A stretch of 64,000 nucleotides of DNA from Clostridiales bacterium. Its GTDB lineage: Bacteria; Bacillota; Clostridia; Peptostreptococcales; Anaerovoracaceae. Below, in pieces: positions 1 through 8,239 of this stretch. Every line of letters begins with the position of its first letter. The first letter of the stretch is position 1. The notes under the pieces are model-generated. The model searched no databases, was not told where the DNA came from, and was given only the letters and a program-made list of their open reading frames with translations. The stretch lies in contig SVCQ01000006.1 of NCBI GenBank assembly GCA_015058275.1, positions 1-64,000 of the forward strand, written 5' to 3'. A program made the position numbers and the translations under genes.

Positions 1-71
1 CACAGTAGTTAAGCTCCTTAGCGCCGATGATACTTGGGGGGTGACCCCCTGGGAAATTAGGACGTCGCAGG
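1..71 (+). rRNA. rrf: 5S ribosomal RNA, 3' end (partial)
   Basis: The first 71 bases match the 3' part of bacterial 5S rRNA: AGTTAAGCTCCTTAGCGCCG, then a G-run/C-run hairpin (TTGGGGGGTGACCCCCTG), then GGGAAATTAGGACGTCGCAGG. A run of eight T follows at once, as expected at the end of an rRNA operon. The 5' part lies outside the window. The exact 3' end is uncertain by a few bases. Confidence 0.85.
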
Positions 72-274
72 TTTTTTTTATACTTAAAATATTGCAATCT
101 CTGCATACATTCCATACAATCAGTTAATAATCCGTAACACCTTATTCTTGGATGTCATCCTGAGCGTAGAGAAGGATCTTATGAGATTCTTCACTTCGTT
201 CAGAAAGACACTTTTAACTCTTACAGAGTACCAGCAAGCCTTATTCCTCAGCTCACACATTTACTGAAAAGATC
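72..274. repeat. Intergenic region with a dispersed repeat
   Basis: No gene is visible between the 5S end and the first CDS. Positions 152-210 hold two arms of a repeat family seen elsewhere in this window: GTCATCCTGAGCG followed by GAAGGATCTTA, then TGAGATTCTTCAC with a degenerate end. Related copies lie at 9588-9680, 25930-25970, 26346-26391 and 27755-27790. No convincing promoter for the downstream gene was found. Confidence 0.6.
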
Positions 275-2590
275 GTGGAAGACAATAAGATCCGGATAGA
301 ACAGACAAAGCTTACTCCATATGTAACTCCGCTAGGGGCGTGGGCAATGGCACTCGGCACCAGTATAGGCTGGGGCTCTGTTTTTGTTACCAGCAATACA
401 TATCTTGTCAACGCGGGCCCGATTGGCACGGCTCTCGGACTCATGATCGGGGCCATTGTCATGATCATCATGAGCAGGAGCTATCACTATATGATGAACT
501 GCTTCCCGGACTGCGGCGGAGTCTATACCTATACAAAGGAAGTATTCGGATACGATCAGGGCTTTGTGGCCGCGTGGTTCGTCGCGCTCACATACTTCGC
601 GATGTTCTGGGCCAATGTCACGGCGCTGCCGCTCTTCTCCAGATACTTCTTTGGTAACACCTTCAAGTTCGGGTACCTCTACACGCTCTTCGGATCGTAT
701 GACGTATATCTAGGAGAGATCCTGCTCTCAGTATCCGCCATACTGCTCTTCACACTGATCTGTGCACGGTCCAAATCCGTCTCGATCGGCATACTGACCG
801 GCACCGTTATATTCCTGACCGCCGGCATCCTCGTATGCACTGTACTGGCGATCGGCAATATGGACGCATACAACAGGTCGTTTGATCCGGCATTTATACC
901 TGACGCAAGCGAGATAAGGCAGATAGTCCGTATAGCGGCGATATCTCCGTGGGCCTTCATAGGCTTTGAGAGCATCTCACACTCCACCGAGGAATTCACA
1001 TTCAAGCGCAGCCGTATATTCCGCATCCTCGTGGTCGCGGTAGTATCTTCGACTGCCCTGTATATATTGCTGACGCTGCTCTCGGTATCCGCCTTTCCGG
1101 CGGAGTACGGCAGCTGGCTCAATTACATAAGAGCTCACGGCAGCCTCAGCGGGCTTCGCGGACTGCCGGCCTTCTACGCAGCCAACTTCTATATGGGCAG
1201 GAGGGGCGTATGGATCATGATGATCGTGCTGCTCTGCCTCATCGTATCCAGCCTCATAGGCAACACCATCGCCCTGAGCAGACTCCTCTACGCTCTGGCA
1301 AAGGACAGAGTCCTGCCTGAGAGATACGGAGAGCTCAATGACCGTGGTATACCATCAAACGCGATCAGGCTGATCGCCGTCATATCGCTTGTAATACCGC
1401 TGGTCGGCAGGACGGCGATAGGCTGGATCGTTGACGTAACGACCATAGGCGCGACGATAGTCTATGCCTTTGTAGCGGCATCGGCATTCAAGCTCGGCAG
1501 CCTGAGAGATGACAAGCTCGAGAAGAGGTTCGGACTTGCCGGCACAGTCATAATGGTAGCCTTCGCGCTGATGCTCCTGCTCCCGTCACTCTTCGGAGCC
1601 GGAGACCTCGCGTCGGAGACATACTTCCTCTTTACCATATGGGCGATACTTGGCTTCATATTCTTTAGGACGATGATCACCAGGGACAGAGCCAGGCGCT
1701 TCGGACGCACGGTCGTCGTATGGATCGCGCTGCTGGGCATGATCATGTTCACCACCCTCGTATGGCTGGGAGAGGCGTCACTGTCAGACACAGATCAGAG
1801 CGTCAGCAGGATACGCGATCACTATATGGACAGGATAGTAGAGGACGAGAGGACCATAGAGCAATACAAGGACCCTACGGCCACACGCAAGAGGATCAAC
1901 AGCAGGATCAACGTGGACAGCGTCGATGTCGACTACGAGGACGCTCAGCTGGAGCGTGAGCTTGTCAGGATGCGCCATGACTCCACTAGGAGGGTGCTCA
2001 CGGTATTCGTGCTCTTCATGCTGGCGATCGGAGTACTTCTCAACAACTACTCGCTTGTTATCAAGAGGGCCGAGGAGAGCGAGCATGAGCTCGACGTGGT
2101 CGCTGAGAAGGCCCGGATAGACTCGCTTACCGGAGTCAAGAACAAAAGGGCCTATGATGAGTTCGAGAGGAACCTCAATCATCAGATCGCCGAGGAGGCC
2201 TGCGACGAATTCTCGCTGGTCATCTGCGATATAAACGGACTCAAGCATGTCAACGATAATTACGGACACAAGGCGGGCGACGAACTGATACAGTCAGCCA
2301 GCCACGTGATCTGCACCATATTCAAGCACAGCCCTGTATTCAGGATAGGAGGCGATGAGTTCGTAGTCATCCTCAAGGGCAGGGACAGAGATGAACGCGG
2401 AGCCCTCATGCACGAGATCAACAGGCGCTCGGTCGCCAACATCCAGGAGGAAGGCGTTGTAATCGCGACCGGCATGTCCGACTACATACCGGGTTACGAC
2501 GAGAGCGTCAAGCCGATATTCGAGAGAGCCGACCTGATGATGTACGAGAACAAGGAAGAGCTCAAGAGGATGGGCGCCAGGACGAGATAA
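275..2590 (+). CDS. APC-type permease fused to a GGDEF domain
   Basis: The first ~470 residues look like an amino acid/polyamine (APC, COG0531-like) permease with about twelve hydrophobic helices and the N-terminal glycine-rich region typical of that family. Two more membrane segments near residues 475-500 and 573-593 bracket a charged, probably extracytoplasmic stretch. A helical linker then leads to a GGDEF diguanylate cyclase domain (start motif DSLTGVKNKRAYDEFE; active-site GGDEF at residues 692-696, intact). The reading start is GTG at 275 with a poor ribosome binding site; an internal ATG at 346 is possible but would remove part of the first helix region. A transporter-like sensor controlling cyclic-di-GMP synthesis is an inference; actual transport is unproven. 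Confidence 0.8.
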   Translation: MEDNKIRIEQTKLTPYVTPLGAWAMALGTSIGWGSVFVTSNTYLVNAGPIGTALGLMIGAIVMIIMSRSYHYMMNCFPDCGGVYTYTKEVFGYDQGFVAAWFVALTYFAMFWANVTALPLFSRYFFGNTFKFGYLYTLFGSYDVYLGEILLSVSAILLFTLICARSKSVSIGILTGTVIFLTAGILVCTVLAIGNMDAYNRSFDPAFIPDASEIRQIVRIAAISPWAFIGFESISHSTEEFTFKRSRIFRILVVAVVSSTALYILLTLLSVSAFPAEYGSWLNYIRAHGSLSGLRGLPAFYAANFYMGRRGVWIMMIVLLCLIVSSLIGNTIALSRLLYALAKDRVLPERYGELNDRGIPSNAIRLIAVISLVIPLVGRTAIGWIVDVTTIGATIVYAFVAASAFKLGSLRDDKLEKRFGLAGTVIMVAFALMLLLPSLFGAGDLASETYFLFTIWAILGFIFFRTMITRDRARRFGRTVVVWIALLGMIMFTTLVWLGEASLSDTDQSVSRIRDHYMDRIVEDERTIEQYKDPTATRKRINSRINVDSVDVDYEDAQLERELVRMRHDSTRRVLTVFVLFMLAIGVLLNNYSLVIKRAEESEHELDVVAEKARIDSLTGVKNKRAYDEFERNLNHQIAEEACDEFSLVICDINGLKHVNDNYGHKAGDELIQSASHVICTIFKHSPVFRIGGDEFVVILKGRDRDERGALMHEINRRSVANIQEEGVVIATGMSDYIPGYDESVKPIFERADLMMYENKEELKRMGARTR

Positions 2591-2611
2591 TAACTCAAAA
2601 ACCAGACACAG

Positions 2612-2643
2612 ACCGCAGATGGAAACCCATTTGCGGTTTTTTG
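2612..2643 (+). terminator. Rho-independent terminator
   Basis: ACCGCAGATGG and CCATTTGCGGT form an 11-bp stem (one G-U pair) with loop AAAC, followed by TTTTTT. It lies 20 bases after the permease-GGDEF stop codon. Confidence 0.85.
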
Positions 2644-2687
2644 TTTCCAAATTAAAACAAGATATCTTCACAAAATCTTAACAAAGA

Positions 2688-2716
2688 TTAACATTTCAGA
2701 CAGAAAATGGTAAAAT
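2688..2716 (+). promoter_or_regulatory. Sigma-70-type promoter for the coiled-coil protein gene
   Basis: TTAACA at 2688-2693 and TAAAAT at 2711-2716 are separated by 17 bases, and a TG one base before the -10 gives an extended -10. The leader that follows (2717-2806) holds a small hairpin, GCAACG with CGTTGC followed by TTTTAAAA, and the exact inverted repeat GTATCACTGATAC. These might act in attenuation, but that is not shown. Confidence 0.6.
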
Positions 2717-2806
2717 ACTCACAGTATGTTGGGCAACGTATCTCGCGTTGCTTTTAAAAGGTATCACTGATACTTGAAGGTAATTTATACAAGAGAGGGA
2801 ATCAAC

Positions 2807-4612
2807 ATGAAGAAAGGACTTAGTGTTCTCCTTATCGTTGCGGCACTCTTCGGATTCTACGGCGGAGCTTCCAGCCTGACCGACGTGCTTGCCTGCAAGG
2901 ACTACTGGGAGAAGGAAGGTGAGAAATCCACAGCTGACATGAACAAGCTTGAGGATGGTCTCAATCAGCTCGGCGACAACGAAGAGGCATATCTCGATGG
3001 TGTCAAGCAGGTAGCTGACGGTGAGGTAGCACTTGAAGAAGGTAAGCAGACTCTTGCACAGGGCGAGGCAGACTATGCAGCAGCTCCTGCAAAACTGAGA
3101 GCCGGCGAAGCCAAGCTCGCAGCAGGTAAGTCAGCTTATGCTGATGGTAAGGCAACATATAATGCTGGACTCAAGGAGTACAATTCCAAGAAGGCTGAGT
3201 TTGACAAAATTGTTGCCAAATTCAACCAATTAATGGATGAAAAAGAAGGATACCCATATTGGAAAAAAACGTACTTAGCTAGTTTAGAACAGGCAAAAAC
3301 CGATCCTAAAAAAGCCTCTTGCTTTACTGATGAGGCGCATTATTTTACTATTATACCAAGCAAAGCGCTTGAACACTTTAATGAGTTTGCAGGTAATAGC
3401 GGCGCAAGAAAAATTGTTCTTTCAGTTAAAAATGACCAACTGACTGCTGCATATGATGGCGGCGATGAGAAGACAAAAGTCGGTATTCTGATGCTTAAGG
3501 TAAAGCCTGGTCTTGAGAATAGCAAGAAAGAAGCGGAGGACGCCTTAGCTTATCTTAAGTCTATTCCAGGGGGGCAGAGGTCAGAAAAAGAAAAGGAAAA
3601 GATTACTGAACTTGAGACTATAACAATACCAACAATTAATGGAGCTCTTGCTGGCCTTGATGTATACATTCCTGAAATGACATACTATGCAACAGTTCTC
3701 GGACTGGTTAGTGGAAGAGAGCAGATGTATAACGAACTCGTTCCTGTTCTGGAAAAGATGGCATCTGATGAAGAGACAGCAAAGAAAATAAACAAGCTTG
3801 TTCCTGGCGGAATGAAGACAATCAAGGCTGGACTTAGTAATGATGGCGGATTATTTGTTGCGACTATGGATAAGTTGATTCCGGTAGCGCAAGATGTAAT
3901 CAAGGAAAACTCTGCTAAGCTCGCAGCCGCTAAGAAGCAGCTCAACGACGGAGCAAAGAAGCTCAAAGCTGCTGAGAAGCAGATCAAGAAGGGTGAGGCT
4001 GAGCTCGCTCAGGGTTATGCAGACTACGAAGCAGCTCCTGCTAAGCTCGCAGCTGGTAGACAGCAGCTCGCTGATGGTCTCAAGCAGCTCGAAGAAGGTA
4101 AGAAGCAGCTCGCTCAGTACGAAGACGGTGAGCAGCAGGTAAGAGACGGACTTGCTACACTGATGTCCACAGAGCCTAACGGCGGACTCGAGAGCATTCT
4201 CGACAGACGTGGCGGCGATGATGAGTTCGACGATGCGAACGGTCACCTCGACATCCAGGAGGGCCTCGACGCAGTAGACGTCGGCAGAGGCTATCAGGCT
4301 GACTCCGGTGAGCTCATCACTAAGGAGATCACTAACAGAGCAGTTGGTACTGCAGCCGGACTCGGCGCAGCTGTACTCGCTTGCCTCGCAGCTCTGCTCT
4401 CGCTCATCAAGAAGTACAAGGGCGCTGCTGTAACAGCAGTACTCGCAGCTATCGCAGGTGTTGCCGGCGCAGTAGTCGGAAACGGTGCCGGAAGTGAGTT
4501 CTCGAACATCGCAGGATCCACAGTAGGCAGCCTGCCATGGATCGCAGCCGGCGTGGTCGCAGCAGTAGCTTGCGTATTCGCTATCGTAAACTTCACAGCT
4601 AAGGCTGAGTAG
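2807..4612 (+). CDS. Membrane-anchored coiled-coil protein, paralog of next gene
   Basis: Function is not recognised. ATG at 2807 is chosen because AGAGAGGGA precedes it and the product then starts with a signal/anchor helix (MKKGLSVLLIVAALFGFYGG). A conserved CKDYWEKE segment follows the anchor. Long helices then carry repeated L-x-x-G-x-x-x-L units (around residues 60-125 and 365-445), reminiscent of YhgE/Pip-type coiled coils. Near residue 480 comes an EF-hand-like stretch (DDANGHLDIQEGLDAV), then three C-terminal membrane helices, so the middle probably lies outside the cell and is held at both ends. The middle (about 3205-3890) is much more AT-rich than the two ends, suggesting a replaced segment. 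It is paralogous to the gene at 4721. Confidence 0.75.
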   Translation: MKKGLSVLLIVAALFGFYGGASSLTDVLACKDYWEKEGEKSTADMNKLEDGLNQLGDNEEAYLDGVKQVADGEVALEEGKQTLAQGEADYAAAPAKLRAGEAKLAAGKSAYADGKATYNAGLKEYNSKKAEFDKIVAKFNQLMDEKEGYPYWKKTYLASLEQAKTDPKKASCFTDEAHYFTIIPSKALEHFNEFAGNSGARKIVLSVKNDQLTAAYDGGDEKTKVGILMLKVKPGLENSKKEAEDALAYLKSIPGGQRSEKEKEKITELETITIPTINGALAGLDVYIPEMTYYATVLGLVSGREQMYNELVPVLEKMASDEETAKKINKLVPGGMKTIKAGLSNDGGLFVATMDKLIPVAQDVIKENSAKLAAAKKQLNDGAKKLKAAEKQIKKGEAELAQGYADYEAAPAKLAAGRQQLADGLKQLEEGKKQLAQYEDGEQQVRDGLATLMSTEPNGGLESILDRRGGDDEFDDANGHLDIQEGLDAVDVGRGYQADSGELITKEITNRAVGTAAGLGAAVLACLAALLSLIKKYKGAAVTAVLAAIAGVAGAVVGNGAGSEFSNIAGSTVGSLPWIAAGVVAAVACVFAIVNFTAKAE

Positions 4613-4672
4613 TAAACATGCGATCAGGTCAAGGGAAGATCCCTGACAAAAAGCATTAAATGACGTAATTGG

Positions 4673-4698
4673 GTAGACGAGATGCAAATCTCGTCTAC
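4673..4698 (+). terminator. Perfect hairpin between the two paralogs
   Basis: GTAGACGAGA and TCTCGTCTAC form a perfect 10-bp stem around loop TGCAAA, followed by CTTTAT. It probably ends or weakens transcription from the upstream paralog. An ATG inside this hairpin (4682) is in frame with the next gene but is an unlikely start for that reason. Confidence 0.6.
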
Positions 4699-4720
4699 CT
4701 TTATAGAAAAGACAAAAGAC

Positions 4721-6580
4721 ATGAAGAGATTTCTGAGTATCCTTTTGATAGCGGCTGCCGTATTCGGTGTCTATGCTGACATCCTGAATGTCAAAGACGC
4801 TTTTGCGTGTAAGTCGTACTGGGAGGAGAAGTCAGACAAGGCTGAGGCCGACCTCAACATGCTGGCTGCCGGACTTAAAAAACTCAAGAAAGACAAGAAG
4901 ATCTATCTCAAGGGTGTCAAGACAGTAGCCAAGTCGAGGAAGGCTCTTGCAAAGAGCGAGGCGACATACAATGCCGCTTCCGGCAAGCTCAGCAAGGCCA
5001 AGAAGCAGCTCAAGACCGGCAAGAAGGAATACAAGAAGCTCGTAGATTTCATCAAGTCCATAAGCACGCTCAGGACCACATATGCCAAGACATGGAAGTC
5101 ACCGTATGACGCTCTGTGCAAGGAGAGGGCATCGATCGTTACACTTCTCAAGGCTCCGGCACCGGACATTTCTCCTTCCGGAGATACAGTCAGGGGCGTG
5201 ATCTACGGATACCGCAAGTTCATCACTCCTGAGACGGACAAGAAGGCATTTGAGGACGCGGTAAAGGCTCTGTACAACAAAGACCTGAGCGCGGTGGGCT
5301 TCAAGGATTATGCTTCCTACTGCAACACCGTGGCGGATGCCATAGACAAGCTTATCAAGGAGCAGGAGGCTGTACAGGCCTCGGCAGGATCCCTTGCGGC
5401 ATGCAAGACCGATGATGAGCTGGCGGATGCTCTTAAGAACTCGCCTGAGCTGTACAATGCAGCGATCGGACTTGTAAGTCTGGATATCGTTGCGGAGGAT
5501 GATCCTAAGGCCGTTGTCGACGGAGCTGCCAATGGCAGTGAGCTCGATCTTGAGACAGTTAAGTTCTGTGCGACAGAACCTATGATCAAGGAAGAGCTGA
5601 CGACGAGCGTCAAGAACCTCAAGTGGCTCAAGCACTACGTCACAGACAAGATGAGGACGCACGCGGGGAATATCAATGCCAAGGTGGACAACCTGCTCGC
5701 TGTCCAGGATCAGGTCGCAGTTGGCGTATCGAATGTCTGTAAGACGATCTACAAAAACAAAGAATATAAGAAGGGCATCAAAAAGCTCATGGGCAAGAAC
5801 GCCACGCAATTCCTCGAGGAGTATCGCAAGAACCCTAACATCCTGAGCACTTCGCAGGCTACATTCCCGATGTTCGAAGAGCAGATGGATAAGAATCCGG
5901 GTATCGCTGCGATCCTCGAAAAGGCTCAGACCTACCTGAACAAAGAGCGTACGAAGGCCCTCACGGCATATAAGAAGGCTAATACAAAGTACAAGAGGAG
6001 CCTCACCACATACAAGAAGACTCCGGCTAAGCTCGAATCAGCTCGCAAGAAGCTCGCGACAGCTGAAGCCAAGCTCACAAAGTACGAGAATGGAGAGAAG
6101 GCAGCCAGAAAAGGCCTCAAGAATCTCATGGCATCCGAGGGTGAGGGCGGAGTCGAGAGCGTTGCCGACAGAGTCGGTGATGCGGGCTTCGACGATAAAA
6201 ACGGCAAGCTCGACCCGGGCAAGGGGCTTGACGCGGTTAGCGCAGGCGAGGATTACCTCAACGAGGTAGGCGACATGGTCACCAAAGAGCTGACGGGCAG
6301 GTTCATAGCCACGGCTCTCGGAGTCATAGCGGCGGCCCTGGCTCTGCTGGCCGGACTGCTGTCGCTGCTGAGGAGCAACCGCGGAGGAGCAGTAATCTCA
6401 TGCTTCGCCGCCGTAACTGGCGCGGCCGCCGCCGTATACGGCAATGACGCGGGCACGGTATTCTCAGAGCTCGCAGGCTCTGAGGTAGGGGCACTTCCGT
6501 GGATAGGAGCCGCAGTGATCGCAGGCGTTTCACTGGCATTTGCGGCCATGCACTTCGCAGCCAAGATAGAAGAGAAGTAA
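4721..6580 (+). CDS. Second membrane-anchored coiled-coil paralog
   Basis: Unknown function, same architecture as the gene at 2807: signal/anchor helix (MKRFLSILLIAAAVFGVYAD), conserved CKSYWEEK, lysine-rich coiled coil with repeats, a second coiled coil near residues 415-470, an EF-hand-like segment (DDKNGKLDPGKGLDAV), and three C-terminal membrane helices. ATG at 4721 is preferred over 4682 because it aligns with the paralog's start and leaves the 10-bp hairpin outside the gene. The middle domain differs strongly from the paralog while the two ends are conserved, so the ends probably serve a common anchoring or assembly role. It lies between two GGDEF genes, but a link to cyclic-di-GMP is only positional. 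Confidence 0.72.
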   Translation: MKRFLSILLIAAAVFGVYADILNVKDAFACKSYWEEKSDKAEADLNMLAAGLKKLKKDKKIYLKGVKTVAKSRKALAKSEATYNAASGKLSKAKKQLKTGKKEYKKLVDFIKSISTLRTTYAKTWKSPYDALCKERASIVTLLKAPAPDISPSGDTVRGVIYGYRKFITPETDKKAFEDAVKALYNKDLSAVGFKDYASYCNTVADAIDKLIKEQEAVQASAGSLAACKTDDELADALKNSPELYNAAIGLVSLDIVAEDDPKAVVDGAANGSELDLETVKFCATEPMIKEELTTSVKNLKWLKHYVTDKMRTHAGNINAKVDNLLAVQDQVAVGVSNVCKTIYKNKEYKKGIKKLMGKNATQFLEEYRKNPNILSTSQATFPMFEEQMDKNPGIAAILEKAQTYLNKERTKALTAYKKANTKYKRSLTTYKKTPAKLESARKKLATAEAKLTKYENGEKAARKGLKNLMASEGEGGVESVADRVGDAGFDDKNGKLDPGKGLDAVSAGEDYLNEVGDMVTKELTGRFIATALGVIAAALALLAGLLSLLRSNRGGAVISCFAAVTGAAAAVYGNDAGTVFSELAGSEVGALPWIGAAVIAGVSLAFAAMHFAAKIEEK

Positions 6581-6617
6581 GCTATATATTATTTGGATTA
6601 TCTCAAGGAGGCTTAGA

Positions 6618-7658
6618 ATGGACAAAACTGAATCGTCCAATCGCGTGGACTCTGTGTCTCTCGACATGGCGCTTGCCATAATCAGGAACTGCATGACATT
6701 GATGAGCGCAGGTGAATTCAGGGAAAGTGTACGAACCGTAATAAAAGATATAATAAAAGTGTCCGGGGCCAGGAGCTGCAGGATAATGCTGCTGGACGAC
6801 GAGAACAGACGCGCTATCAACTACTGCGAAGAACTTGCGGAAGGTCTCGACCCGGCCGGTATTCCGGGTGACGGAAATATCCCTTACGAAGTCGTCAAGA
6901 TGTGGGAAAAGATGATAGGTTCCAGAGAAAGTATCATCGTCAACGGTCAGGAAGAACTCGATGAGATATCGAGGACTTCTCCGGGACTTGCTATGATGAT
7001 GAAGCGCAATCAAACCACGAGGATAGTCATGCTTCCGCTTCGTCGCGAAGGGGAGATACTCGGCTTCATGTATGTCGTGAACTTCAGCACCGACAGAGTC
7101 GACGACTTAAAGGACCTGGTTGAACTGATGTCGTTCTTCCTGGGCTCTGAGATATTCAACCACCAGCTGATGGCCAGGCTAAGACGCATGAGCACCGAGG
7201 ACGAACTTACCGGACTCCATAACCGCAATGCTATGATGAACCGCATCAACGATCTCGTGAAGTCGGACGAGAAGGGCTCGGTAGGCGTCATCAACATGGA
7301 CCTTAATGGGCTGAAGCGTATCAATGACACGCGCGGGCACGAATCCGGAGACAGATATCTGCAGCATGCTGCGGGCGTGATGAAAGACATATTCGGCGAA
7401 GCTGATGTGTACAGATCCGGCGGTGACGAGTTCATCGCTATTGTGGAAAACACGACCCACGAGGGTTTCTCCCAGCTTCTCGACAAGCTTCACAGTATGG
7501 GGGAGAAAGATCCGGAGTTCAACCTCGCGATGGGGTATTACTGGTCGGAGGACGGCATATCCGATGCCAGAACTGCATTCAAGGCCGCCGACAACAGCAT
7601 GTATTCCGATAAACGGCGCTATTACAGCGAACATCCGGAATTTGACCGACGCCACTAA
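6618..7658 (+). CDS. GAF-like sensor with GGDEF diguanylate cyclase domain
   Basis: A soluble 346-residue protein. Residues ~15-175 resemble a GAF-type ligand-sensing domain. A short helical linker follows, then a GGDEF domain that begins at EDELTGLHNRNAMM and has an intact GGDEF at residues 268-272. No RxxD product-inhibition site is evident just before it. AAGGAGG at 6606-6612 supports the ATG at 6618. It starts 37 bases after the second coiled-coil gene with no terminator between them, so the two may be co-transcribed. Expected reaction: two GTP to cyclic-di-GMP, gated by whatever the GAF domain senses. The ligand cannot be told from sequence. Confidence 0.85.
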   Translation: MDKTESSNRVDSVSLDMALAIIRNCMTLMSAGEFRESVRTVIKDIIKVSGARSCRIMLLDDENRRAINYCEELAEGLDPAGIPGDGNIPYEVVKMWEKMIGSRESIIVNGQEELDEISRTSPGLAMMMKRNQTTRIVMLPLRREGEILGFMYVVNFSTDRVDDLKDLVELMSFFLGSEIFNHQLMARLRRMSTEDELTGLHNRNAMMNRINDLVKSDEKGSVGVINMDLNGLKRINDTRGHESGDRYLQHAAGVMKDIFGEADVYRSGGDEFIAIVENTTHEGFSQLLDKLHSMGEKDPEFNLAMGYYWSEDGISDARTAFKAADNSMYSDKRRYYSEHPEFDRRH

Positions 7659-7670
7659 AGCGGCCAAAGC

Positions 7671-7697
7671 GGCCCAAGGGGACAGGTCCCTGGGCCA
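7671..7697. repeat. GGGACAGGTCCC-type dispersed repeat, copy 1 of 6
   Basis: GGCCCAAGGGGACAGGTCCC followed by TGGGCCA. It is paired with an inverted copy at 8199-8224, so the pair brackets the small ylxM gene. Related inverted pairs lie at 38834-38886 and 48887-48956. Confidence 0.8.
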
Positions 7698-7850
7698 CTT
7701 GGCTCGTGACAGGTATCTAAAACATAATCACAGAAGTAGGGCTCTCGGGCTTTACTTCTTTTTTGTCCTCAGATTCGTTTCTGTCAAAGAAAATGTTTGA
7801 CAGGCAGGCGCAGGGATGTTATTATGTACCGGTGTGATCGGAGGATTACA

Positions 7851-8195
7851 ATGAGAGATGACATCGATAAAGTCGAATACGCGAGCATGCTCTATGACTT
7901 CTACGGAAGTCTCCTGAGTGAGGCCAAGAACGAGGTCATGGCGCTGTATCACGAGGACAATCTGTCGCTCTCTGAGATCGCCGAAGAACTCGGGACGAGC
8001 CGCCAGGCGGTCCACTACACTCTCAAGAAGGCCGAGAAGGCGCTTGAGGGCTATGAGGAGAAGCTCGGGCTGATCGCTGCTTACGAAAAGAATCAGCGTA
8101 TCGCAGCCGAGGCTCTGAAGATCGCAGAGAACGGGCTCGCCACAGATAAGGACATGAAGAAACTGTCCGGTCTTATCAGGGAACTGGCCGAATAG
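7851..8195 (+). CDS. ylxM: YlxM/p13-type SRP-associated DNA-binding protein
   Basis: A 114-residue protein with a sigma-70 region 4-like helix-turn-helix (LSLSEIAEELGTSRQAVHYT) and a C-terminal helix, the layout and length of YlxM, which is usually encoded directly before ffh and is thought to modulate SRP. ATG at 7851 is chosen because GGAGGA lies at 7840-7845 and the product then matches family length; longer in-frame starts have no ribosome site. It ends 44 bases before ffh, with a dispersed repeat in the gap. Confidence 0.88.
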   Translation: MRDDIDKVEYASMLYDFYGSLLSEAKNEVMALYHEDNLSLSEIAEELGTSRQAVHYTLKKAEKALEGYEEKLGLIAAYEKNQRIAAEALKIAENGLATDKDMKKLSGLIRELAE

Positions 8196-8198
8196 ATT

Positions 8199-8224
8199 TG
8201 GCCCAGGGACCTGTCCCTTGAGCC
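8199..8224. repeat. GGGACAGGTCCC-type dispersed repeat, copy 2 of 6
   Basis: TGGCCCAGGGACCTGTCCCT followed by TGAGCC, inverted relative to the copy at 7671-7697. It fills the space between ylxM and ffh, only 15 bases before the ffh start, so it is part of the operon mRNA and can fold on itself. Confidence 0.8.
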
Positions 8225-8239
8225 GGTTAAGGAGTAACA

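Noticed and set aside
2644..2806. Cyclic-di-GMP riboswitch before the coiled-coil genes
   Set aside because: The conserved GEMM core and tetraloop/receptor elements are not present; only small simple hairpins are seen.
3851..4687. A long minus-strand open frame opposite the first coiled-coil gene
   Set aside because: It mirrors the repetitive GCTCGCAGCT-type codons of the plus-strand coiled coil; composition is Leu/Ser/Cys-rich and unlike a real protein.
4682..4720. ATG at 4682 as start of the second coiled-coil protein
   Set aside because: It lies inside a perfect hairpin, and the later ATG at 4721 aligns with the paralog's signal helix.
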